Shown one piece after another: positions 22,848 to 28,982 of a stretch of DNA of 28,982 nucleotides. The position numbers and the translations under genes were made by a program. Position 1 is the first letter of the stretch; each line of letters begins with the position of its first letter. The stretch comes from Lachnospiraceae bacterium (GTDB lineage: Bacteria; Bacillota; Clostridia; Lachnospirales; Lachnospiraceae): the NCBI GenBank assembly GCA_902363675.1, contig CABJAV010000032.1, forward strand, positions 1 to 28,982. Direction: 5' to 3'. Under the pieces are notes generated by a model. It worked only from the letters and a program-made list of their open reading frames with translations. It was not told the origin of the DNA and ran no database searches.

Positions 22848-23843
22848 CTATTTACGTAATAAATTTTTTGCCAGTGTGTGAATGATTGCTGCTATTGGCC
22901 AGATGATCCAGGAAATCCAAAAATCAAAAGTAAGGAAACTCCAGATTAAATACAGGCAGGTAACCGTTGGCCAGTAAACGGACATGATCGCAGCTATCGT
23001 CTGATTCATATACTGTGGCTCATTTGTCTGGCTTGGTACATAGTTTCCGCCTACTGTGTCCTGCTGGTTTAAGTGCAGTAATGTTTTATAACTGCTAAGT
23101 TTTGTGGATGCCATAACAATCAGAAAGACACCGATTGCTACAAGAATGAAGACAAAACCACCGGAAGCGTTTGACCAGAAAGTAACATAGATATCAAGAC
23201 TGTCTAAAATTATACTTGGAATGACGCTCAGAATACAAAGTATAATACCGATGGTCAAAAGGAGTGCATAGGTGGATTTATAATGTTCCATTTCACGATG
23301 CAGGTATTCGGTTGTCGAAAAATCAGTAACAAAAGGTTCTTTCTTTAAATAGTTCCAATGGCTCATCTGTACACTGGAATAGATGAATAATCCAACAGCA
23401 ATGCCTATGAGTACGAACATAATGGACACGCCGCATGCATCCAGAAGATTTTCTTTTTGCGGATAAAATGCAGTAAAAGCATCGAAAAAGATCGGACCAC
23501 AGACGGACAGAACACAGAGCATGACGCCGAGTGCGGTATGGTATGCGCTTTTTCCTGCATCGGCAAGATAGGATTTTGCCTGATCGAGGGAGAGTGTCTT
23601 TCCCTGTGGCATCGGCTGGCTTTCGACGAACTGGGAAATGCCAAGGTCGTTGGCTAATTCGTCGAGATTGCCAAATTCAGATATAACAATTCCGACCGCC
23701 TCGTTTTCTGATTTGCCCTCTTCCTTTAGTTCGGTGTATTTGTCTTCCATCATTTGCCAGAGTTCGTTTTTGGCTTTATATACTTCCGGAGTGTTGGGAA
23801 GTTTTAAGAACATGGTTTCTAAATAATTTCTAATCGTTTCCAT
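22848..23843 (-). CDS. Membrane protein with HAAS/DUF1700-type N-terminal helical domain
   Basis: 331 residues. The first 75 form a helical cytosolic domain with the pattern YLETMFLKLPNTPEVYKAK, ELWQMMEDKYTELKEEGKSE and VISEFGNLDELANDLG, as seen in HAAS / permease-prefix proteins paired with PadR regulators. About six membrane segments follow, ending in SWIIWPIAAIIHTLAKNLLRK. Its start overlaps the padR stop by 14 bases, so translation is coupled. In this arrangement the prefix domain commonly interacts with the PadR partner or senses the envelope; here that is inference from family and order. Confidence 0.82.
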   Translation of the reverse strand: METIRNYLETMFLKLPNTPEVYKAKNELWQMMEDKYTELKEEGKSENEAVGIVISEFGNLDELANDLGISQFVESQPMPQGKTLSLDQAKSYLADAGKSAYHTALGVMLCVLSVCGPIFFDAFTAFYPQKENLLDACGVSIMFVLIGIAVGLFIYSSVQMSHWNYLKKEPFVTDFSTTEYLHREMEHYKSTYALLLTIGIILCILSVIPSIILDSLDIYVTFWSNASGGFVFILVAIGVFLIVMASTKLSSYKTLLHLNQQDTVGGNYVPSQTNEPQYMNQTIAAIMSVYWPTVTCLYLIWSFLTFDFWISWIIWPIAAIIHTLAKNLLRK

Positions 23844-24183
23844 TTATGGAATCCCCCTTTATAATAAACTTTTCTACAACTTCCTGTGTGAGCAGCCATT
23901 CTTCGCATTTTTGCTGATAATATGCTCTTCCGGCTTCGGTGATGCGGTAATAGGTGCGTCGCTTGCCGGCTGCATTGTCCTGATTCGAAAAAGACTCGAT
24001 ATAACCGTTTCGCTCCATGCGGGTGAATGCAGAGTAGAGTGTGGTTTCTTTTATGACATATTTTTCATTGGACAATGTCTTAATCTGCTTGGATATTTCA
24101 TATCCGTAAGATGGCTTATCTAACAGAAGATAAAGTATCATCGTGTCATTGTATCCACGAATGACATCACTACTGATGGCCAT
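23830..24183 (-). CDS. padR: PadR family transcriptional regulator
   Basis: 117 residues: winged helix-turn-helix at about 10-85, with ILYLLLDKPSYGYEISKQIK, then KETTLYSAFTRMERNGYIES as recognition helix and wing, and GKRRTYYRITEAGRAYYQQK. A short C-terminal helix serves for dimerisation. Start follows AAAGGAGGAAAATGC. PadR proteins of this type usually repress their own operon; the inverted repeats at 24208-24253 just downstream of the promoter are the likely targets. The inducing signal is unknown. Confidence 0.93.
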   Translation of the reverse strand: MAISSDVIRGYNDTMILYLLLDKPSYGYEISKQIKTLSNEKYVIKETTLYSAFTRMERNGYIESFSNQDNAAGKRRTYYRITEAGRAYYQQKCEEWLLTQEVVEKFIIKGDSINGND

Positions 24184-24207
24184 GCATTTTCCTCCTTTTC
24201 TTTTTCA

Positions 24208-24262
24208 TACGACAGTCGTACTACGATTGTCAGTACTACGACAGCCGTAGTACGTTTGACGT
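24208..24262. promoter_or_regulatory. Cluster of inverted repeats, likely PadR operators
   Basis: TACGAC-A-GTCGTA (24208-24220) and GTACTACG-ACAGC-CGTAGTAC (24233-24253) are perfect inverted repeats. More half-sites (GTACTACG at 24218-24225; ACGTAGTA nearby at 24259-24266) lie between and beside them. All fall between the -10 and the padR start, where bound repressor would block transcription. Confidence 0.65.
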
Positions 24263-24266
24263 AGTA

Positions 24267-24295
24267 AATATAACATGAGGTTTTGGTGCTGTCAA
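24267..24295 (-). promoter_or_regulatory. Promoter of the padR operon
   Basis: On the minus strand a perfect TTGACA (24295-24290), a 17-base spacer, TATATT (24272-24267). It is close to consensus, as expected for a repressor-controlled promoter. Confidence 0.75.
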
Positions 24296-24415
24296 TACAA
24301 GATTTTATTTTACAAAGGATTATGTTATGATGAGATGAGTGGTCATACGCCTGTTGCGAACAGTAACAGGATGCGCGTAGAATTAGAGTAAGAGACAGAG
24401 CGGAGAAGTAGTGGA

Positions 24416-25423
24416 ATGCAGCGCAAAATCACCTATTATGTGGATAAGATAAAACCAGGACAGAAAATAAGTGGATTTCTGAAAGAAAAAGGATATTCAG
24501 AGCAAAATCTGGTGAATTTAAAGAAAAATTTAAAAAGTATAGAAGTGAATGATACCTATGTCTATCAAAATTATGTATTGCAGCAGGGGGATATTTTAAA
24601 TGTTTATATCCGGGAAACAGAAAGTTCCGGACAGATCATACCCGTAGAGTTACCCATTGATATTGTGTATGAGGATGAAGATTTGCTTGTGGTAAATAAG
24701 CCGGCAGGGATGCCGATTCATCCGTCGAGAAACAATCCGGATAATTCTCTGGGAAATGCTTTGGCATGGTATTATAAACAAAAACAGCAGGCTTTTGTGT
24801 TTCGGTGCATTAACCGGTTGGACCGGGATACATCGGGGCTTACCATTGTGGCAAAACATATGGTGAGTGGCGCTATTCTGGCACAGATGGTCGCGGCAAA
24901 ATCGCGGGACGGGTTACAGGCACAGGGCATTCACAGAGAGTATTTTGCTATTGTGGAGGGAAATGTAGAACCGGCAGAAGGTGTAATCGATGCACCAATT
25001 GCAAGAGAAGAAAGCCGGTGTCTTGAACGTGTTGTTGATTATGAAAAAGGCGATCGGGCGATTACGCATTATCAGAAATTGAAAACGTGGAAAAATGCCC
25101 GGTCAAATAAGAAAATGAGTCTGGTAGCATTGCAGCTGGAGACAGGAAGAACTCACCAGATTCGGGTACATATGGCGTATCTTGGGCATCCTTTGATAGG
25201 AGATTTTTTATATAATCCGGCATATGCAGCCAACCAGTTGGATCGTCTGGCACATGCAGAAGAAAATGGCGGTTGTTCAGATAAAAAAGCAGCGGCAGAT
25301 CTTTTGATCCACCGCCAGGCGCTGCATGCTCATAAAATTTCTTTTCCACATCCGATGACGGGAAAACCAATGGAATTCTCCGTTTCAATGCCTACGGATA
25401 TGAAAAATTTAATGAAAATATAA
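24416..25423 (+). CDS. rluA: RluA family 23S rRNA pseudouridine synthase
   Basis: 335 residues. An S4-like RNA-binding domain covers about 14-75 (KISGFLKEKGYSEQNLVNLK), and the catalytic domain starts near IVYEDEDLLVVNKPAGMPIH. The active-site motif RLDRDTSGL lies at 134-142, with the nucleophile Asp136. The TGRTHQIRVHMAYLGHPLIG motif follows near 240-260. It isomerises uridines in rRNA or tRNA; the exact position cannot be told. The stop abuts the opposing nth stop with no gap. The start at ATG 24416 has only a weak GGAGAAGTAGTGG ahead. Confidence 0.93.
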   Translation: MQRKITYYVDKIKPGQKISGFLKEKGYSEQNLVNLKKNLKSIEVNDTYVYQNYVLQQGDILNVYIRETESSGQIIPVELPIDIVYEDEDLLVVNKPAGMPIHPSRNNPDNSLGNALAWYYKQKQQAFVFRCINRLDRDTSGLTIVAKHMVSGAILAQMVAAKSRDGLQAQGIHREYFAIVEGNVEPAEGVIDAPIAREESRCLERVVDYEKGDRAITHYQKLKTWKNARSNKKMSLVALQLETGRTHQIRVHMAYLGHPLIGDFLYNPAYAANQLDRLAHAEENGGCSDKKAAADLLIHRQALHAHKISFPHPMTGKPMEFSVSMPTDMKNLMKI

Positions 25424-26056
25424 CTATAAATTTTTCTCACAAATGTCTGCCAGACAGCATTTGTCGCAATAAGGCGTAGTACGGGCGGTGCAGACTGCGC
25501 GTCCGTGATCGACAAAGCGGTGACAGAGAGAATTGCCTTCTTCCGGAGGAATGATCTTCCACAATTCCATTTCGACTTTCTTTGGATCTTTGATTCCGTG
25601 CACAAGACCGATACGGTTGCTCAGTCGGATACAGTGGGTATCGGTGACGATTGCAGGTTTGCCGAAGACGTCTCCCATGATAAGGTTGGCGCTTTTGCGA
25701 CCGACGCCCGGAAGTTTGAGTAATGCATCAAAATCGTCGGGAACCTCGCCATTGTATTGGTCACGAATCATTTTCATGCAGGCATTGATGTCTCTTGCTT
25801 TGCTTTTTCCAAGACCGCAGGGACGAACAATTTCTTCGATTTCTTCGACCGGGGCATCTGCTAATGCATTCACATCCGGAAATTTTTCATATAATTTTGG
25901 CACAATTATATTGACTCTGGCATCGGTACACTGTGCGGCGAGACGGACACTGATTAAAAGTTTCCATGCCTCGTTATAATCTAAAGTGCAGTCAGAATCC
26001 GGATATTCTTTTTTCAGACGTTCAATGACTGCGAGTGCTAATTCTTTTTTTCTCAT
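25424..26056 (-). CDS. nth: Endonuclease III (DNA glycosylase/AP lyase)
   Basis: Removes oxidised pyrimidines in base excision repair. Counting from ATG 26056 (MRKKELALAVIERLKKEYPD) the protein has 210 residues, like E. coli Nth (211). The helix-hairpin-helix holds LPGVGRKSANLIMGDVFG with catalytic Lys121, and VTDTH contains Asp139. The [4Fe-4S] ligands are Cys189, Cys197, Cys200 and Cys206, giving Cx7Cx2Cx5C, one residue longer in the first gap than the usual Cx6. An in-frame ATG at 26110 would add 18 residues but lacks a clear ribosome binding site and family similarity. Confidence 0.93.
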   Translation of the reverse strand: MRKKELALAVIERLKKEYPDSDCTLDYNEAWKLLISVRLAAQCTDARVNIIVPKLYEKFPDVNALADAPVEEIEEIVRPCGLGKSKARDINACMKMIRDQYNGEVPDDFDALLKLPGVGRKSANLIMGDVFGKPAIVTDTHCIRLSNRIGLVHGIKDPKKVEMELWKIIPPEEGNSLCHRFVDHGRAVCTARTTPYCDKCCLADICEKNL

Positions 26057-26161
26057 GACCGGAAAACAATCCTTTCTATATAAAATAATGATATTTATTT
26101 TCTTTGACATTCAGTTTAATGCATTTTTCCAGGGATTACAACGGCAAGGAGGGATATTTGT

Positions 26162-26190
26162 TTGCACTTTTTCACATGCTTGATTATAAT
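26162..26190 (+). promoter_or_regulatory. Promoter of the glycerol-1-phosphate dehydrogenase-like gene
   Basis: TTGCAC (26162-26167), a 17-base spacer, TATAAT (26185-26190), 42 bases before the ATG. Confidence 0.75.
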
Positions 26191-26232
26191 GAAAAGCAGT
26201 AACGATTTGGAAAACAATTAGGAGGAGAATCC

Positions 26233-27288
26233 ATGGGAGATAATCATATTGCGATCCCGGCGCTTTTAAAAATCGGACCGGGCGCATTGGGAGAACTTGG
26301 CACATACTTAAAGGACCTGCGACTGGAAAAGGTCGTGATTTTGTTTGGTAACGGATTGATTGAGATGTTTGGAATGGATGTCATGAAGTCCCTTGCAGAG
26401 ATGGGGATTGATGTATTGGAGTATCAGGAACTGGATACAGTACGCCTGGAGGATCTTACCAGCCTTGCTTTTTCCATGCCGGCGAAAACACAGGCCGTGA
26501 TTGGTATTGGTGGAGGAAAAGTCATCGATGCAGCGAAGTATTGTGGTTTTTTGCGGAACCTGGCATTTATCAGTATTCCGACATCTGCTTCGAGCGATGG
26601 TTTTTCCAGCGCAAGTGCTTCTCTTTTGGTTGAGGGACGGCGCAAATCGGTTCCGGCACGTCTGGCATATGGAATTGTGGTGGATACACAAATTATTAAA
26701 AGTGCACCTAAGAAATTCATCTATTCCGGAATTGGTGACATGGTTTCCAAAATCACAGCTCTTTATGACTGGAAATTTGAAGAGGAACATGGTTATGGAA
26801 AGGTAAATGATTTCGCCACAATGATTGCCAAAAAGGCAGTCAACAGTTTTGTGCGGACACCATTCGAGAGCATTGAAGAGGATTTATTTATTAAGGAACT
26901 TTTGGATTCGCTTGCGATGAGCGGAATCGCAAATGAAATCGCAGGAAGCAGTGCACCGACCAGCGGAAGTGAGCATTTGATTTCCCATGCACTTGATAAA
27001 ATGCTTGAGCAGCCGCAGCTTCACGGCATTCAGGTAGGAATTGCTACTTATCTGATGAGCGTGGTGCAGGATCACAGATATAAGAGAGTCAACACGATCT
27101 TTACGCAGACCGGTTTCTGGGATTTCGTAAAAACACTTGGGATGCGACATGTGGACTTTGAGCAGGCGATTGATCTGGCACCATCGATCAAGCCATTTCG
27201 ACATACGTATCTTCATGAGCAGGAATACCGTGACCGTGCGAAAGAGGTTCTGGCAACGGATGAGAAGCTGAAGGAGATTCTGGTGTAA
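26233..27288 (+). CDS. egsA: sn-glycerol-1-phosphate dehydrogenase family enzyme (AraM/EgsA-like)
   Basis: 351 residues of the iron-containing alcohol dehydrogenase superfamily, closest to glycerol-1-phosphate dehydrogenases. NAD(P)-binding GGGK lies at 93-96 (IGGGKVIDAAKY), followed by IPTSASSDGFSSASASL, the typical TSASxDGxxS motif. Metal ligands are visible as Asp in GIGDMVSK, His in GSEHLISHALD and His in LHGIQVG. It would reduce dihydroxyacetone phosphate to sn-glycerol-1-phosphate, the stereoisomer used for archaeal ether lipids and, in Bacillus, for heptaprenylglyceryl phosphate. Start follows AGGAGGAGAATCC. No prenyl-glyceryl phosphate synthase (PcrB) is in the window, so the fate of the product is open. 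Confidence 0.85.
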   Translation: MGDNHIAIPALLKIGPGALGELGTYLKDLRLEKVVILFGNGLIEMFGMDVMKSLAEMGIDVLEYQELDTVRLEDLTSLAFSMPAKTQAVIGIGGGKVIDAAKYCGFLRNLAFISIPTSASSDGFSSASASLLVEGRRKSVPARLAYGIVVDTQIIKSAPKKFIYSGIGDMVSKITALYDWKFEEEHGYGKVNDFATMIAKKAVNSFVRTPFESIEEDLFIKELLDSLAMSGIANEIAGSSAPTSGSEHLISHALDKMLEQPQLHGIQVGIATYLMSVVQDHRYKRVNTIFTQTGFWDFVKTLGMRHVDFEQAIDLAPSIKPFRHTYLHEQEYRDRAKEVLATDEKLKEILV

Positions 27289-27315
27289 AACGTAATATCT
27301 GATACTTTTGTGTGA

Positions 27316-27344
27316 TTGGCAAAAAAGCAATCTTCTGTTATGAT
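27316..27344 (+). promoter_or_regulatory. Promoter of the second yitT gene
   Basis: TTGGCA (27316-27321), a 17-base spacer, TATGAT (27339-27344), 39 bases before the ATG at 27384. Confidence 0.65.
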
Positions 27345-27383
27345 TTTAAGAACACGATGTGGAAAGTAAAAGGAGGACTGCCG

Positions 27384-28262
27384 ATGAAAGTAAAATTAAA
27401 ATATAAGAATTTCCTGTTTCTGACGATAGCGGGAATCATCAATGCATTTGGTGTGACGGTGTTTTTGGCACCTGTAGCATTATATGACAGTGGAATTTCC
27501 GGTACATCCATGTTGATTTCACAGAAGACACCGGATTGGCTGAGCCTTTCTGTTTGCCTTTTGGTTTTGAATGTTCCGATTTTTTTGTATGGATTGAAAA
27601 AGCAGGGGATAAATTTTACAATTTGTGCCATATATACTGTTGCTATCTATTCGCTGGCGGCATGGCTGATTACCGATGTGCTCCCAATTGATGTGAGTAT
27701 CGTTTCGCCACTGGCAGGATCGGATTTATTTCTGTGTGCGATTTTTGGAGGTGTCATTTCCGGTATTGGAAGTGGTCTTGCCATTCGTGCAGGCGGTGCA
27801 ATGGACGGCATCGAAGTGCTTGCCATTATTTTTGCAAAGAGGCTTGGAATTACAGTAGGTACATTTGTGATGATCTACAATGTGATTCTCTATGTGATAT
27901 GCGGATTTGCGATTCAAAGCTGGATTTTACCATTGTATTCGATTGTGACTTATGCGGCAGCTCTCAAGACAGTTGACTTTATTATAGAAGGTTTTGACCG
28001 GTCGAAGGCAGCGAGCATCATTACAACGAAGCCAAAGCCAGTGTGCGCCGCTTTGTCCGAGGCTTTCGAAAATGGAATAACAATCATTGATGCAAAAGGG
28101 TATTATTCGGATTCCAAGAAAACGATGCTCTATTTTGTTGTCAATCGTTTTCAGGTAGGGCGAATGACAGAAATCATCCATGAGATTGATCCGGGCGCAT
28201 ACATATCACTCACGGAAGTGGCAGATATCTACGCGGCAAATCTGGACAAAGAAATGGAATAA
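27384..28262 (+). CDS. YitT family membrane protein, second paralogue
   Basis: 292 residues with the same plan as the protein at 16557: membrane segments covering about 10-200 and a C-terminal DUF2179 domain (ASIITTKPKPVCAALSEAFE, YYSDSKKTMLYFVVNRFQVG). Family loops APVALYDSGISGTSMLISQK and RAGGAMDGIEVLAI are present. Start ATG 27384 follows AAAGGAGGACTGCCG; an in-frame ATT/GTG-type extension up to 27312 would run through the promoter and is rejected. It is only distantly similar to the other copy and lies in its own transcription unit. Function unknown. Confidence 0.9.
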   Translation: MKVKLKYKNFLFLTIAGIINAFGVTVFLAPVALYDSGISGTSMLISQKTPDWLSLSVCLLVLNVPIFLYGLKKQGINFTICAIYTVAIYSLAAWLITDVLPIDVSIVSPLAGSDLFLCAIFGGVISGIGSGLAIRAGGAMDGIEVLAIIFAKRLGITVGTFVMIYNVILYVICGFAIQSWILPLYSIVTYAAALKTVDFIIEGFDRSKAASIITTKPKPVCAALSEAFENGITIIDAKGYYSDSKKTMLYFVVNRFQVGRMTEIIHEIDPGAYISLTEVADIYAANLDKEME

Positions 28263-28327
28263 AAAAAGAAGAGATGGTCATACTACCTCTGTAAAATGAC
28301 ATTTGAGCATATAGAAAGAGGTGTGAT

Positions 28328-28786
28328 ATGGTTTTAACAGAAAAAGAAAGAGCAACCATCGAAGATCTGCGCACACAGGAACAGAGTTGCGTAGAAAAAT
28401 ATAAGAGATATGGGCAGGAGGCAAAGGATCCGGTTCTTCAGGAGCTGTTTGCCAGATTGGAGAAAGAGGAACAGAAACATTACGAATCTTTGGACAAAGT
28501 ATTGAATGGCACAGTTCCAGCCTGCAATTGCAATGACAAAGACGGCGCCCAGTATCAGCCGAAGGCTACCTATGATTCCATGACCAATCCGGAGGATAAG
28601 AAGAACGACTGTTTTCTTGCGACGGATTGTATTGGCACAGAGAAAATGGTATCCGGCGAATATAATTCGGATGTTTTTGTTTTCGGAGATCCGGATGTTC
28701 GTAAACTGCTTGCAGATATTCAGATCGAAGAACAGAACCATGCAGAAATGCTTTACAAATACAAGACCGTAAATGGTATGTCATAG
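28328..28786 (+). CDS. Coat F-like / ferritin-like helical protein
   Basis: 152 residues. Two helical pairs carry ferritin-like Glu/His motifs: ARLEKEEQKHYESL (residues 42-55, EEQKH) and ADIQIEEQNHAEMLYKYK (about 129-146, EEQNH), with a middle linker holding PACNCNDKDG (Cys66 and Cys68) and DCFLATDCIGTEK. This matches spore coat F (CotF) proteins of clostridia, which share the ferritin-like fold. Start follows AGAGGTGTGAT. A terminator follows directly. A role in the spore coat is plausible, but the sequence alone does not show a sporulation promoter. Confidence 0.75.
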   Translation: MVLTEKERATIEDLRTQEQSCVEKYKRYGQEAKDPVLQELFARLEKEEQKHYESLDKVLNGTVPACNCNDKDGAQYQPKATYDSMTNPEDKKNDCFLATDCIGTEKMVSGEYNSDVFVFGDPDVRKLLADIQIEEQNHAEMLYKYKTVNGMS

Positions 28787-28801
28787 AATTGGAAACAAAG
28801 A

Positions 28802-28828
28802 AGACGGGAAAATCCCGTCTCCTTTTTT
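28802..28828 (+). terminator. Rho-independent terminator after the coat F-like gene
   Basis: AGACGGGA (28802-28809) pairs perfectly with TCCCGTCT (28813-28820), loop AAA, then CC and six T. Confidence 0.9.
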
Positions 28829-28831
28829 CTA

Positions 28832-28982
28832 GTGTGCCGAGCATGGCACTAATCTTACTGGTGAAAGTCCAGTCACGGGTATTTACCGCCAAGTGTAGTG
28901 AACCACAAGTCGGTACCAGTAATGGTATGGATGAAGGAAGTGGTGTAACAAAGTTCTTGAGCCTACGTACAGAAACTTGATA
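28832..28982 (+). mobile_element. Group II intron, 5' part (domain I), runs off the window
   Basis: Begins GTGTGCC, fitting the group II 5' consensus GUGYG. The first hairpin GTGCC-GAGCAT-GGCAC and the following CTGG-TGAAAGT-CCAG stem with GGTGAAAGTCC are typical of domain I of bacterial group II introns, as is the run AAGTCGGTACC. The intron-encoded reverse transcriptase would lie to the right, outside the window. It is inserted three bases after the T-run of the preceding terminator, in the same direction. The class cannot be settled from this part. Confidence 0.8.

Noticed and set aside
24208..24266. CRISPR-like short repeats
   Set aside because: Only a few half-sites with irregular spacing and inverted symmetry; they fit operators, not an array.
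24330..24415. Small RNA or attenuator before the rluA-like gene
   Set aside because: CCTGTT/AACAGG forms a short stem, but there is no T-run or conserved motif.
28270..28320. Sporulation sigma factor promoter before the coat F-like gene
   Set aside because: TCATACT and CATATAG resemble mother-cell sigma boxes, but spacing and matches are too loose to call.

Overview
The window looks like chromosomal DNA of an anaerobic gut Firmicute, most likely a Lachnospiraceae member. This rests on moderate GC, strong AGGAGG-type ribosome binding sites, TTGNNN-17-TATAAT promoters, a coat F-like protein, a Big2 surface-protein remnant and the types of mobile DNA present. The species cannot be named from sequence alone.

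Layout. 1-143: right end of an IS200/IS605-type element (last codons of tnpB plus an omega/reRNA-like scaffold), sitting directly against a broken secreted-protein gene (144-1053). 1077-3854: two same-orientation remnants of one DDE-transposase IS flank a chemotaxis-receptor gene. The 11 bases outside the outer ends are identical, as if the whole block moved as a composite transposon. 3867-10547: a terminator, then nitroreductase, an unknown protein and a C69 dipeptidase, then a coiled-coil membrane protein, converging on a trigger-factor-like protein without a ribosome-binding domain; next a membrane diguanylate cyclase. 10550-14322 (minus): an operon of NSS-type sodium symporter, TAXI binding lipoprotein, GltS-type symporter and a 68-residue protein. 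The TAXI protein has no TRAP membrane subunit nearby, so this may be a binding-protein-assisted secondary transporter; it is the best candidate here for an under-described system.

14505-21827: a purine module made of an NCS2 permease with purine-type signature, a MocA-like nucleotidyltransferase, a YitT protein, a three-subunit xanthine dehydrogenase-family hydroxylase and an ECF S-component. 21967-24295 (minus): a PadR / HAAS-type membrane protein / DUF4097 envelope operon with a dense inverted-repeat operator just downstream of its promoter. 24416-28786: RluA pseudouridine synthase, endonuclease III, a glycerol-1-phosphate dehydrogenase family enzyme, a second YitT protein and a coat F-like protein. 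From 28832 to the end is the 5' part of a group II intron placed just after a terminator.

The mobile DNA lies at the two ends; the middle is ordinary, compact chromosome. Genes often converge with almost no gap (0, 2 and 4 bases), and one terminator is written inside an opposing coding sequence. All assignments are from reading motifs and gene order; no database search was run.
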